Of a stretch of 64,000 nucleotides of DNA, positions 11,680-23,055 are shown piece by piece. Location: contig NC_092701.1 of NCBI RefSeq assembly GCF_964275005.1, positions 11,403,453 through 11,467,452 on the forward strand. The letters run 5' to 3'. The stretch's first letter is position 1. Every line of letters starts with the position of its first letter. Under the pieces are notes generated by a model. The model was given only the letters and a program-made list of their open reading frames with translations. It searched no databases and was not told where the DNA came from. Source of the stretch: Diadema setosum. Its lineage: Eukaryota; Echinodermata; Echinoidea; Diadematoida; Diadematidae. The translations under genes were made by a program, and so were the position numbers.

Positions 11680-12009
11680 GTGGTGTCGATGTACCCCAGT
11701 CAATCACTCCATGTATCACCCCAAGTCCCGGTACTCCTCCAGGAGAAAACATCTTATCCATCGATGCTGTAGAGATTAAAGGCGAGGATAATCTGGCTCA
11801 TCTGGTCATCTCCTGTCACGTGAACTTCACCGATCAACCGACCCCGTACCTCCACACCTACACCATCAGTACTGAGACTACAACGCTATCGTCATCAAGC
11901 TCCGGCTCAGCCATCCTCTCGCCACGCCCCAAGGCCTGCATCGAACTCACGTGCTCGGCGACGAACGGGATTGGAACGACCTCAGCCACGCTCACACACT
12001 GTCCTCGAG
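11680..12009 (+). CDS. Gene A domain D1, four-Cys Ig-like
   Basis: This exon is 330 nt, phase 1 at both ends. It starts with a Pro-rich hinge (PCITPSPGTPPGE) that adds one unpaired-looking cysteine. Then comes the D-domain pattern: VISCHV, DQPTPYLHTYTI, ILSPRPKACIELTC, SATNGIG and THCPRG. The pair SCHV/LTC sits where the B- and F-strand cysteines of an Ig domain would be. The pair KAC/HC is extra, and there is no C-strand tryptophan. By my count 14 of 110 residues differ from unit B. Confidence 0.88.
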
Positions 12010-12541
12010 GTAAGTAGTCTTCATACAATGTGCACTTTAACAGTACCACAATTCTGTCTTCGTTTTTGTTATTTTTTGTTTCTTGTTTTTGTTTTTACGG
12101 CAGCCTAAGACCGCTATAGGTCATGTTAAACTATGTAGTAACAACTTAAGGAACTCTTAATTGCCTATAAATTTCCAAACAATTTCCTCTGGTCTGGTCT
12201 TACAGTATTTTCACTGTTACAAAAAACTAAATAAAACGATATCAGATATTGATCATGCTCGCTCAGACATCCATGCCTATACGTTCATGCCTACACGTTT
12301 CTTTTCATTTCTGTCTTTGTATTGCGCTCTTTAATGCTAGGTATAATGATAACCATGATAATCGGCTGGTGTTTACTCCATGAAACACATGCTTTCTGGA
12401 GGTGACTGTCAAGTTCTGAAACTGAGCGCAAAGTATATTGTAAAAATCCTCCCCCTTCCCTTTCTGTTCATGTGCGATAACTTTCAGGCTTGAGGTACAT
12501 CCATTTTAATTTCCGATTGGTGATCATATTTCATACAACAG

Positions 12542-12817
12542 ATAAGCCACCAGAAAGAATCATCAATGTGGGGTTTGAGACTCAAGAAGCTGCTGAACCA
12601 AGTTTAACAATTACTTGTCACGTGGATCCAGAAGACCAACCCTTTCCACCAATCAACACGTACCTCATTGCAGTCGACGATAGCGTCATTTCCGATTCAG
12701 CTTCTCCTACGGTGACGATAGACGCTCAACCCAACACATGCATCGATGTCGTGTGCACTGGTATAAATGATTACGGAGAGACTGAAATGACCAAGACCTA
12801 CTGTCCCCCACAGCCAG
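12542..12817 (+). CDS. Gene A domain D2, four-Cys Ig-like
   Basis: This exon is 276 nt, phase 1 at both ends, acceptor catacaacag and donor gtaaat. The pattern is TITCHVDPEDQPFPPINTY, then NTCIDVVCTGINDYGET and TYCPPQPG. Comparing by eye, only 5 of 276 bases differ from unit B, far fewer than in the SRCR or D7 exons. Confidence 0.88.
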
Positions 12818-13753
12818 GTAAATACCAAAAAAAAAAAAAAAATCCAAACATTTTTTTCTTCTTATTATTTTTTGAACGAACAGTAAAGCTAATTTACTGT
12901 TCGTTAATTTAATAAAGTTAATCTACTGTTAATTTCTGTTATCAAAAAAAAATTATGTTCATATCTTTTTTGTCGACAAATGAAATAAAACATTGAATTG
13001 AATTGAATTAATGTAAGAAAACGCAGAGCTTACATTATCTTCGTTTTTCGATTTAAAGTGACTATCCAAAATGAAAGATATTGCAGTTTTCAGTAACCTT
13101 TAATCGTTCATGTAAATCTGCAGTGAAAGTTTCACTGTTTTGAATAAGTTTCTACAAAATTGAAAACGCAACTTCTCGTGGAGTTACAGTTAGGTCAAAC
13201 TGTTGATAGCTTAACAGCAGTTGTGACACCTTTAACTAAATAATTACTGAAACCAAAATGATCACATACTGTGTAAATTTAAAACCAAAACAGTTATCGT
13301 ACACCATGCAGAAGTGCATGGGCGTCACCAGGGGGGGGGGGGGGGTGCGTTGGGTGCGAACGCACCCCCCTTCAGATCCTAAAAAAAAAAAAAAAAAAAC
13401 TTCAGTCTGCGAGCTACCTCAACGCCGGACGCTAAATAACTATTCTTTTCTATTTTTGTTCTTTATTTTGCACCAGGGACAAAAAAACAAACAAACAAAC
13501 TCGTGGGCAAAAACATTTCGCACCCCTGGTTCTGGCAGCACTCATGTTATACATATCTAGTAGTATTCTATACAGTCTTTACTATTTATCGACCGTACTG
13601 TACATCCGTACGATACGGAGCACGTACACATTTGCATGTACGTGTGCTATATACTTACAAGTATATAGGGTCTATGTACGTTACTTCTGACCAATCCATA
13701 TTGCCAGCCCAAGAGCGAGCATTAGCCTCATTAAAAAAAAAAAAAAAAAAAAT

Positions 13754-14080
13754 GGAGGGGCAAGCATATCATTTTGCCCACCCCCCCCCCTCCATAATTC
13801 CAGAGACGAGAAGATTTTCTTTCCATTTTTTTTTGACAGAAAAACAAAAAATTACCCCCATAAAAATATTGGAGGGGCAAGCATATTTTGATTTTGCCTC
13901 CCCCCCCCCATAACTAATAATTCCCGACATGAGAAGATTTTCTTGCTTTTGAAAGAAAACAAAAATGTTGCCTCCACAAAAGTGTTGGAAGGCAAGCGCA
14001 CCATTGCCCCACCCCACATAATCATAATTCCCGCGATGAAAAGATTTTCTCGCTTTTTTGTTAGAAATCTGTCCAATTAT
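13754..14080. repeat. Minisatellite, about 117-bp period, 3 copies
   Basis: Copies begin at about 13754, 13871 and 13987 with ggaggggcaagcatat or a variant. Each continues through a C-run, a cataattcc motif and agaagattttct. It lies inside the composite element. Confidence 0.75.
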
Positions 14081-14807
14081 TTCACCCAATAGCAGTGGCG
14101 AAATACGGAGGGGGGGGGGGTGCGCCCCGCCCCCCCCCCCCCCCCATCCGTTGGTACAAAAAAAAAAAGACTCACCAAAATAGTAATTCAAGGGTTAGTA
14201 AACTGCTTTTGAATGAAAGGGTGATCAAGAAATAAGATATTTTTCTATGATTTCTTTTAACCATAATTAAATAGGTATATAGTGTGAAACATTGTTCAAA
14301 AAGCCCGGACCCGACCCGACAAAAGATTGTGATTCAGCATGATTCCTGGTTGGCATTCTGCACATAAGCAGGATGTGCGCAGTGTACTCAGAACATCCGA
14401 ACGGCAAAAAGAGTCGCTACAATGTTGCGCAATGTGATGTAGAATGTACACCTTTGTACCTTTTTTGCGCTTCGTTATATCAAAGCTAGATCATTGATTT
14501 TGCAGTGTTGCTTTACATACTAGTCTATATAAAAATGTCTTGCATTGCCAATAAAAAGACTTGACCTGGGCTAATTCCGAACTTTTCCATGTATATAATA
14601 CACACACACAAACAAACACGCACAAATAGGGGATGCTCTAAAGTGGAGATTTTGGACATCCTTCCCCCGCTTGTTCACTTCGACGCCGCTTCGCTGCATG
14701 GTCATACCTCCCCCAGTCATGAACATAAACCGACACCCTTGACTACCAGTGGCGGATCCAGGGGGAGGGACGCACCGGGCGTCCTCCCCCCCCCCCGCCC
14801 CCCCCCC

Positions 14808-15900
14808 CCCTCTTAATTTCCAAAGCGAAAAGATATAGCTTCAAACGGCAGTTTTTGGACTGTAAAATGTCAAAATTTTCAAGCTCGCTCGCTCCGCTCG
14901 CTCGCAATTAGTCGTAATGCCATTCTCCTGAAGTTGCTGCAGTAATTGCCGGCAGTTGCGCCCGGTGCGCCCCCCCCCCCTTAATTTCCAAAGCGAAAAA
15001 AATATAGCTACAAATGGCAGTTTGGGGACTGTAAAATGTCACAATTTTCAAGCTCGCTCGCTCCGCTCGCTCGCATTTAAATTCTCCTGATATTGCTGCC
15101 AGTAATTGCCAGCAGTTGCGCCCGGTGCACCCCCTTAATTCCGAAAGCAAAAAAGATAAAGCTTCAAACGGCATTTTTTTTTGGACTGCAAAACGTCAAA
15201 ATTTTCAAGCTCGCTCGCATTTAATCTTTATGCAATTCTTCTGATGTTACTGCCAGTAATTGTCAGCAGTTGCGCCCGGTGCGCCCCCTCCCCCTTCATT
15301 TCCAAAGCGAAAAAAATATAGCTATTTTCTTACTGTAAAATGTCACAATTTTAAAGCTCGCTCTCTGTGCTCGCCCACATTGAATCGTTATGCAATTCAC
15401 CTGATGTTGCTGCCAGTAATTGCCAGCAGTTGCACCCTGTGCGCCCCCTCCTTAATTTCCAAAGCGAAAAAATATGGCTAAGAACGGCAGTTTTTGGACT
15501 GTAAAATGTAAAATTTTCGTTAAAAGTTCCTTAAAAGTAATCGTTATGCTCTCCTGATATTGTTGCCAGTAATTGCCAGCAGTTGCGCCCGATGCGTCCC
15601 CTCCCCCTTAAATTCCAAAGCGAAAAAATATAGCTACAAACGCAGGGTTTTTTTTACTGTAAAATGTCAAATTTTCAAGCTCGCTCGCTCGCTCCACTCG
15701 CTCGCATTTAATTGTTATGCAATTCTCCTGATGTTGCTGCCAGTAATTGCCGGTAGTTGCGCCCGGTGCGCCGCCCCCCCCCCCTTTATTTCCAAAGCGA
15801 AAAAATATGGCTCCAAATGGCAGTTTTGGGACTGTAAAATGTCAAAATTTTCAAGCTCGCTCTCTTCGCTCGCTCGCAGTTACAACATCAAAATGCAAAA
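14808..15900. repeat. Minisatellite, about 160-bp period, 7 copies
   Basis: The anchor ttccaaagcgaaaa or a variant occurs at 14818, 14986, 15139, 15300, 15457, 15613 and 15790, giving periods of 153 to 177. Each unit also carries ggactgtaaaatgtcaaaa, a gctcgctcgctccgctcgct block and a ccagtaattgccagcagttg block. It lies in the inner part of the composite element, possibly bounded by ends near 14747 and 16034. Confidence 0.85.
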
Positions 15901-16606
15901 AGTTCTCACCGTGGGAGGAGCGGGGGGGGGGGGAGGACAACAGGCAGTTCCACCCCCCCCCCCCTTGCTCGCTCCCTCGCATACTAACACACGCCCCACC
16001 CCCACCCCCAAGATGAAATCCTAGCTACGCCGGTGCCCTTTCCCCGCTTGGTTTCCCTCAAAAAACAGTAAAAGTCTAGGGATTGAGAGCTTCCTATATT
16101 CCAAATGTCTGTCCAAAAAATCTCGTTACATTTAGTGTCAAAACGCACCCCCTTGAAGAAAAGCTGGTGACGCCCCTGAAGTGTGTTAGATAACGCTTTC
16201 ATAATACGATTTCAATTAAACAATGACAAAATGCGCAATACTAGCCAGAAAGCTTCGCCGAAAGTACTATACATTCTCAGAGCTTACCTGATGGTATACT
16301 GGCTACGTGATTTCACATTTGTTACATTCGATTACATACAATACATCGGGCCAAAGCTATCTACGTACCACCTTCGTTCTGCATACCCACTAGAGCAGGG
16401 AGGGCGCTTCAGGAATCAAAGTCGGTATACCGACTTTTATTATTTCACACTTTTATTTCACACTTTCGAAATACTCAAACAAACAAACAAACAAACTTAT
16501 TATCCCATCAAGATGCGTCAGCCAGGCGATTTTCTTGACAGAGCTTTTCGATGTATAGCAAGGGAATTGAGATGAATTTTGAGCCATTACAAGTAGGCCT
16601 ACTAGG

Positions 16607-17918
16607 AGGAAGATAATGAACGGAAAGATGTTAACTCCGCAAATGCCATGGGTCGTCAGCAGCACACCAGGGATCACCAGTGTTTCGGCCATTTAAGTGC
16701 TGTACACCTCCCCCTGGCTGGTCGGTGTTGCGTTAGGATCCCCTTGACAGCACCCCCATGGCATTTCAAATACAAGACAAAACAAAACAAAACAAAGCAA
16801 AACAACATAAAATAAGACCCAAAAAAAGGAAAACCTCTCCTCACTCCAGACACACTCTGTCTACACCCCCCTATTTCCACCACCCCCAAGCCTTCCCTAC
16901 TATCTATGCAGATCCTGTCTCTGCTGCCCCACAAATTCTCCTGATCCACCTTTCCCAGTCCCTACCACCTATTCCCATCCCTCTGACCCACTCCTTACCG
17001 ATCGTCCAGCAAATCCCCTGCACCCCACCTCCACAGTATGCACCTCCGCTCTCCACCCCCTTTTCTCACACTCCTCTCTCAACTCAGCATACCTATCAAA
17101 CTTTCTTTCCCTTGCCTCATCCATCCTTGTCTTCCATGGCACAGTTAGCTCCACCATTGCTAACCTGTGCACAGACCTAGCCACCAGCACCATGTCCGGC
17201 CGAAGGGCAGTTACTACCACCTCCTCTGGCACTGTACGATTCCCCTCATCCACCCGCACCTCCCAATCATCCCCAGCTGCTAAGACCCCCCCCCCACCAT
17301 CATCCCTCTGACCCTTCCTTCTCCCACTGCATCTCACCCCCTCCTTCACAAACCGGATTCCCCTCACCCTAGGAGGCTCATTCTTGCCATGCCTCCACTG
17401 CCACCCTCGTCACCTCCGCCATCTCCTTCAAAACCTGGTTGTGCCTCCATGTGTAGGCCTGTAATAGACCTCCACGTGGTGCTCTAGTGAGCCCTTCGCC
17501 TTGTTGCAGACCCTGCATCCACCATCCTCCACAATGCCCCATCTCTGAAGATTTACTGGAGACGGCAAAACATCAAAGGTGGAACTGATCATGAAGCGTA
17601 CAGCTCCAGAGGACATTGACCAAAGGTCATTCCATGACACATTCCTCTGCTCCACCCCTTCCCATCGAGTCCATGTTCCTTGCACTCCCTGCTGTACAGC
17701 CTTGGCAAAGCGATACTCCTCCTCCTTCTCCTTAACCGCCTCCACCACCAACTCCCTCCTACCCTTCCTGCCTTGCTTGCTGTACCATCTAACACCCTTA
17801 TGAAACCCGACCCCTTTCCGACCCACCTGAACCGCACCCTGCATCTCCTTCCACTTTGCCATTGCCACTGCCTCGTCCGCAGCCTCCTCCGCCCTCCATT
17901 TCCTCCCTGTGCGGATCG
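16607..17918 (-). mobile_element. 5'-truncated LINE fragment with restriction-like endonuclease end
   Basis: On the minus strand, translations give STFDVLPSPVNLQRWG and a zinc-knuckle-like GCRVCNKAKGSLEHH (near 17500). After a frameshift comes TWRHNQVLKEMAEV, then LRPDMVLVAR (near 17200), MVELTVPWKTRMDEARERK and VEVGCRGFAGRS. An RPD followed by an acidic ELTVPW segment and a later K/Y-containing helix fits the endonuclease region of R2/Hero-like non-LTR retrotransposons. The clade is a tentative call. The upstream reverse transcriptase is missing and the frame is broken, so it is a dead copy. It is absent from unit B. Confidence 0.7.
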
Positions 17919-18049
17919 GTGTTATAAGGTGCCAACAGTAAACATCAAAACTGCTGATATAATCATTTTCCATATCGCTATTGCGTGCTTTTCGATGGCC
18001 AGTGTTAATATTTAACCATTTCCCCTTTAACTACCTTGTCTCGTTCTAG

Positions 18050-18349
18050 AAAACGGTCCCGAACAACCTGGTAGCAACATCCTTAGGATCCAGACGACGG
18101 AAATCAGAGGTGAAGGAAACCTGGTAACTCTAATCATCACCTGTCATGTTGACCTCTCTGACCAGCCTTACCCACATCTCCACACATACAACATTACAGC
18201 TGATAACGACACCTTGTCCTCCTCCAGCTGTGCCTCAGCGATCCTGTCTCCACTCCCCGATGCCTGCATCAATGTCACGTGTTCTGCGACCAACGGAATC
18301 GGAGACACGTTGTCATGGATGGAACATTGCCGGACAGAAATTCCTTCTG
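18050..18349 (+). CDS. Gene A domain D3, four-Cys Ig-like
   Basis: This exon is 300 nt, phase 1 at both ends, acceptor tcgttctag and donor gtaagt. The pattern is IITCHVDLSDQPYPHLHTY, then SSSSCASAILSP, DACINVTCSATNGIGD, EHC and a tail TEIPSG. It has a fifth cysteine (SSSSC) besides the four typical ones, which could stay free or form a dimer bond. Three residues differ from unit B. From here the transcript can go to TM1 (19036) or, skipping it, to D4 (23056); both joins keep frame. Confidence 0.88.
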
Positions 18350-19035
18350 GTAAGTTAAAGTATCATGGCTTATCCTTCTCGAAATAAAACATACAGTGCA
18401 TATACGAACCTAAAGGTGCTCCTATAAGTACCCGACAATCATCATTAATTCTTTCGCACTTTTTTCAAATGTGTGTGTATGATGGCGATCAGAAATCTCC
18501 TAGTCACTTCACGGGGTACAGAAGAAGGTAATAATCTGTGAGCACTGAGACAAGAGAGGGCGCTAGAGAGTTTTTTTTAAGGGTTACAAACAAATGAAGT
18601 ACTTGTCACGTGATCCATGATCGTCACAGATCACCTTCTGCATCTGTATTATCGTCTGATGTTACTATACTTACAGCAAGTTTTATACCGTTAGGTTGGA
18701 ACAACACACCTAATTTGAACAGCACGACAGTATGATTGGGGTTTTTTATGTCGTATTTCCTTCCATAATTATTCTGCGACCTTTTGACATAATATACAAT
18801 GCTTTAGATGAGGTGGAAAAAGATTGACAATTTAAAACAGATATGTGACAGCAAGGAATGCATCACTGCCCTCTTTGTCACAAATTATACTTAAACAGCG
18901 TTTAAGTTGTTAGCTAGTTCAGAAAAAGAAAAAAAAAGTCCGAGCTAAAAACCGCGCAGTACTGAGGGAATGCAGGAAAACTATAACACAACAAGAAGAA
19001 AACGCTACCGTTGTCCATTGGTGCTTTATCGATAG

Positions 19036-19169
19036 GGGGTCCCATAGCTAGCCCTCATCGACGGGTCCTTCAACAATCGTCGACCACGTACGCTCTTCTC
19101 GTCGTCGTTTTCATCCTCTCCATCATCACCTGCTTCACTGTCCTCGTGAAGAGAAAAAATGTCTTTTGA
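19036..19169 (+). CDS. Gene A TM1: first transmembrane exon with stop
   Basis: Entered in phase 1 after tatcgatag, it reads GPIASPHRRVLQQS, then the membrane segment STTYALLVVVFILSIITC, then FTVLVKRKNVF and TGA (19167-19169). The positive KRK after the hydrophobic run marks the cytoplasmic side. It is homologous to TM2 at 27685 (both share STTYALL and a cysteine near the inner face), so the two arose by duplication. All 134 bases are identical in unit B. A strong donor GTGAGT lies at 19175, five bases after the stop codon, pointing to an intron in the 3' UTR. Confidence 0.88.
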
Positions 19170-19275
19170 TTGAGGTGAGTATATTCATAGCGTGTTTTAT
19201 TTACTGAATCCGCGCGCTTTGAAAAATGTATCAAGTAGAATGTTGTAACATTTACAATTACTTACTACTTTCTAG

Positions 19276-19435
19276 GTTTAGTACTTGGCAAGAAAACCAG
19301 ATACTCCTGGATAAACTTAACTTGAATCATTACCCAGATAGAATTATGAGAGATGCAGACGAGACGAAAGCGGTAATCGAAAGAAATGGGGATATTGTCT
19401 TTCATCGGGGAAAAAAAATACACTCGTTGGTTTGA
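19276..19435 (+). other. Exon after TM1 stop; conserved open frame
   Basis: A good acceptor (cttactactttctag) starts this segment. Joined to the donor at 19175, the frame that continues past the TM1 TGA stays open: FSTWQENQILLDKLNLN, then HYPDRI, RDADETK and VIERN, ending at TGA 19433-19435. Unit B keeps the same phase and most residues, then a longer end. It is most simply a 3' UTR exon, but may be a former or read-through cytoplasmic tail. A GATAAA at 20126 (AATAAA in unit B at 49678) may mark the transcript end. Confidence 0.5.
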
Positions 19436-20603
19436 CATGCTGTGTTCCTCCATAGACATTTTAGAACACGCTTAGCTTCATCTATGTTGCTACTCTTACA
19501 TTTCATCAATGACTTAAGATTTTATTGCATTAATAAGATAGATATACCATGTCCCCCTTTTTATGATTTATTTTCTTGTCGCATTTTAGATGTATATTCA
19601 CTGCCTGTATTGCGTTTCACTTTCCTACCGCAGAAGTGCCTCAAATGATATTCTTTAATTGACTGCTACGCACTGCCTTTCTGTAGAGAAATTTGATTTT
19701 GTTAAGAACACACAGTACTGCCTACAATATTTGTTTATCTTCAGTTGACACCATATCCCGCATGTTTACATGTCATTGGCAACAATTTTAAGATCCTTTT
19801 ATGACATTTGCCTGCAGGTATGGAAAGCTGCGAGGGTCAAAATGAGGGAAAGCCTTGGATGCACACCAACAAAATTTTCTCCGAATGAAGAATCATAATT
19901 TGCACACTTTGTATCTTAACTCACTCTGACAATGTCTGAAATCATTCACATGTTATTATGTCTTATCTGTAGTTTCCAAAATAGATTTATTGGCTATCAA
20001 TAATCTCTATGTCATTGGAAGTGACCTGAAACGAGATGAAGAGCATGTCTTCAAAGCACAAGTAGTCAATGGAATAATGATTGTGATGCAACTGTCGTTA
20101 ATCTTATGTTCATTGTAGTATTGTCGATAAATTTTACCGTGTATTGATTTGATGTACAAAATTCCTACATTTATAATAACTGTTGATTACACTTTATATA
20201 GAAAGTGGCAATGTCTATCGCGTACTTTTGTGATAGTTTTTTTTATCAGACTGTTTATGTTGCAACATTATCTGAGGCTATTTTCCCAGTCAAGCTTTGC
20301 TTATGAAGATGGTCCTCTGCTTGTCAAAATTATTAATTTCTCAAACCTTGTTCAAAGTATTTTCTCTGCTAGTGTACCTTCAACTTGACATTGCATTGTA
20401 TTTTTACTTAATACGTTTTGACTAATTGAAACACAATATAATGAATATTGATGGGTGTAATTCATTTAATTTGCCGACACTATGTTAATTTTAGTTTCAT
20501 GTATTGGCGGTCGAAAACAGAAATAGAACTGAACAAGAAGCTACTTTATTTCATATGATTTAATTCTACATCACATTACTTAGATGTGTATAATATAAAA
20601 TAG

Positions 20604-20984
20604 AAGGCTCGATATTAACTTTTTCTTTTGGGGCCCATTGGGGCCATCAGAATAATTGAATTGCATTTTTTTTTTTGGCCCGAAAAATAAAGAAAAGCGT
20701 GACAAGTGAACTATTTTTATAAAACATTAAGATAATACAATAAATCATGATAATTGTTTGAATATTTACATGTTCGACAATGTGTGTCAAATGCCACGTA
20801 CTGTGACAAAGAAGTAAGAAAGTAACACATAAGAAAATTAAAATGACTATGAACCTTGATGATTATGCGAAAATTGGCAGGTATGTTAAAGGGGCTCACA
20901 AATATATACTTTGTTATTAAGTGGTCGCCCAACATCTATTTCTGGGAGCCCCGGGCCACAGGGCTACATCAAATGTTGAGCCTT
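20604..20984. mobile_element. Short inverted-repeat element (GGCCC type)
   Basis: The left end aaggctcgatattaac and the right end aatgttgagcctt are inverted versions of each other. GGGGCCC-rich blocks lie just inside. Unit B has the same insertion at 50194-50573, so it predates the A/B split. A related copy with ends ggctcgacattaacgg is at 42449. Confidence 0.6.
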
Positions 20985-21577
20985 GTATAACGTCTTTTCA
21001 TTATGGAAACGAAGTAGAGCAATTATTTTCTAATGACATCATTGGTGGTACTTTCGGTTTCCTTGAAGTATCTTACAATGTATGTAAAGCAATCAGTTGC
21101 GCTTCTGTTCTTTTTATAGTGTCTTATGTTTTTATCCTCTCTCTCTTTTCCATAAATAAGATGTAATATTCTTTTGATTTTTTGAATGGTCCGCAGTGAT
21201 CTTAGTGAATGATGGTCACGTCAATAAATAAACTGCTGGTTTAACAGAGAAACCGAATGTATGTGTAGTTCTGATTCGGTGTTCGTGGTATATATATATA
21301 CCCTCTCTGTAAAAAAAAAAAAATCAACATGAGTGTTGAAAATTGTGACGAACAAACTAAGATAGTTGTAACACCAACGTATAGCGAGAAATTCATGTTG
21401 AAAGTTATTAAAAGTGAATCGTAACTCATGAATGATGACATTAGTACACAAACTCACACACACACACGCGCGTGGACGCGAACACACACACATACATATG
21501 TACATATATATAATACATTTATATATATATATGTTCATCTTGGAATTTTCCACGTGTTGGACTTCGAATGTTGTAAT

Positions 21578-21675
21578 TATTAGAAGAAAGAGTCTCAAGT
21601 ACGCCATGGATCCAACGATTAAAAAAAAAAGAATTGTAATCGTTGGATTCATGGCGTACTTGAGACTCTTTCTTC

Positions 21676-21680
<5 letters not shown>
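21578..21680. repeat. Near-perfect hairpin, unit A only
   Basis: An arm starting ttagaagaaagagtctcaag is repeated in reverse complement about 10 bases later, with arms of about 43 bases. It sits beside a TA run. It is probably a tiny inverted-repeat transposon; it also creates the longest minus-strand open frame in this area, which is not a gene. Confidence 0.85.

Positions 21681-21728
<48 letters not shown>
21681..21728. repeat. (TA)n microsatellite
   Basis: An almost uninterrupted TA run directly after the hairpin. Unit B has a similar but longer AT-rich cluster at 51037-51190. Confidence 0.95.
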
Positions 21729-21731
<3 letters not shown>

Positions 21732-23055
21732 CGTGTAGAACAAGATTTCTTAAACGTAATTATCAATTGCCATTTAGGCAGCTTTATAATAACATCAAGA
21801 TCAATTGACTGCTTAGTCATTGTACAGGAGATGCACCTCATTGGTTTAGGCCAAAATAGGATGTCATATGAAAGGATATAATTGAGGAGATAAATTCATT
21901 CTGAAGTAGGCCCTACCATCCAAGTTGGTCACAGAGATAAATGTATTATCGTCAAGAATTGAGAAACAAAACAAATAATACACAATCGAATTCATCCTGT
22001 AGTACCATCCAAGTTGGTCACAGAGATAAATGTATTATCGTCAAGAAATGAGAAACAAAACAAATATTAGATTTTCACTACATTGAAAGATACCGTTACA
22101 CCTATGATACATGGAAATAATAATAATAATGATAATAATACTATGTAAGCATGACTTTTGTGCGAATCAACACATGTAGGTATACAAGTGTATGTTATTA
22201 TGTATGACGTATCTATGTATGTAGCTGTACATCTGTATGAGTGTCTTTTTTCATGAATCTACATCTTGTATCTGTGTGTGTGTGTCTGTGTGTGGTTTGT
22301 TGGTCCATGAGTTCTGTATGATATACATTCGTCTGTGTGAGTTATCCACATATAATATGTCATTGATCAATTTGACCAAACCTTCGTGAGCTAATAATTG
22401 AGTACTCCAACATGATATGAAGAAAAAAAAAAGCACCTAAATAAAAAGTGACGAGATGGGCATATTTCACTATTGATAAAAGCATACCAAATAATGATGA
22501 TAACAAAATCAACAACGCAGTGGTGACCTCATCAATATCTACACATTCCATTATTGTATCCAAGTGCCTCAAACTGCCTTCATGAAGATGTACTCTTGTA
22601 AGATATTTACGGTTTGATCACAAAAGCAAAGCGGCAACAGCATATCCATGCATTGTTTATTTTCCACACATCTTTGCTAAGAACAAGAAGCAGGAATTAC
22701 GAGGAAATTCGATAGGCAATGTACCAAAGGTGCGGTCATAACTCAAAATTCATGAACACGCTTGCTTCCTGAGATCCAGATATTGAAGCTTAATGGTGAA
22801 TGTAATTTAAGGTAACAAATTTTTCACACCAATCCTTTCTTACCATTACATATAAAATGATATTTAAAAATCGTCAATCTTGAAATCAGTTTATGCGTCT
22901 TGACAGACGCGGTGAATGCACAGCTGAAGGAGACAATCATGATAATCAGTGATCACGTGTTTTCATCTTCGTCAGTTTTCGTGAAATTTCTGTGAGGAGA
23001 AGAAGCAGTTAATGTGAATGATATGAATCTCCTTTTATTTCAATTTCACACTTAG

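Larger units (their letters stand above)
13317..16178. mobile_element. Composite inverted-repeat DNA element, unit A only
   Basis: The left end reads CATGGGCGTCACCAG and the right end, reversed, CAGGGGCGTCACCAG. The base runs AAGTG at 13312-13316 and 16179-16183 flank it, while unit B has a single AAGTG at the empty site, so this is a clear insertion with a 5-bp target duplication. No transposase frame is visible, so it is nonautonomous. A hAT-type origin is possible from the end sequence but unproven. Inside are two minisatellites, long G and C runs, and ends of other elements (cagtggcgaaatacgg near 14093, cagtggcggatccagg near 14747), suggesting nesting. Confidence 0.85.
12818..18049 (+). 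other. Intron enlarged by two insertions
   Basis: In unit B the matching intron is under 1 kb (46673-47604). Here it contains the composite element at 13317-16178 and the LINE fragment at about 16607-17918. Between them, 16184-16600 aligns with unit B 47040-47430. Confidence 0.85.
19436..23055 (+). other. 3' UTR of short form and intron before D4
   Basis: No coding exon is supported. Up to about 20140 the sequence is probably 3' UTR and very close to unit B. It then holds a GGCCC-type short element (20604-20984), a GT/CA-rich stretch at 21448-21500, an almost perfect hairpin (21578-21680) and a TA run (21681-21728). I searched for a signal-peptide exon that could start a separate downstream gene and found none. 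Confidence 0.6.

Noticed and set aside
15260-16024. Several plus-strand open frames of 73-154 residues
   Set aside because: They are translations of the 160-bp minisatellite and C-rich runs inside the composite element.
16758-18015. Plus-strand open frames rich in Pro/Ser/His
   Set aside because: They are the antisense of the LINE fragment; the minus strand gives the recognisable motifs.
20921-21166. Hydrophobic plus-strand frame as a signal-peptide exon for a separate downstream gene
   Set aside because: The in-frame Met lies in the GGCCC-type element, the hydrophobic part is followed by a stop rather than a phase-1 donor, and no positively charged start resembles the family's signal peptide.
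21221-21841. 206-residue open frame on the minus strand
   Set aside because: It runs through a TA microsatellite, a CA-rich stretch and the hairpin at 21578; composition is Ile/Tyr-rich and it is not kept in unit B.
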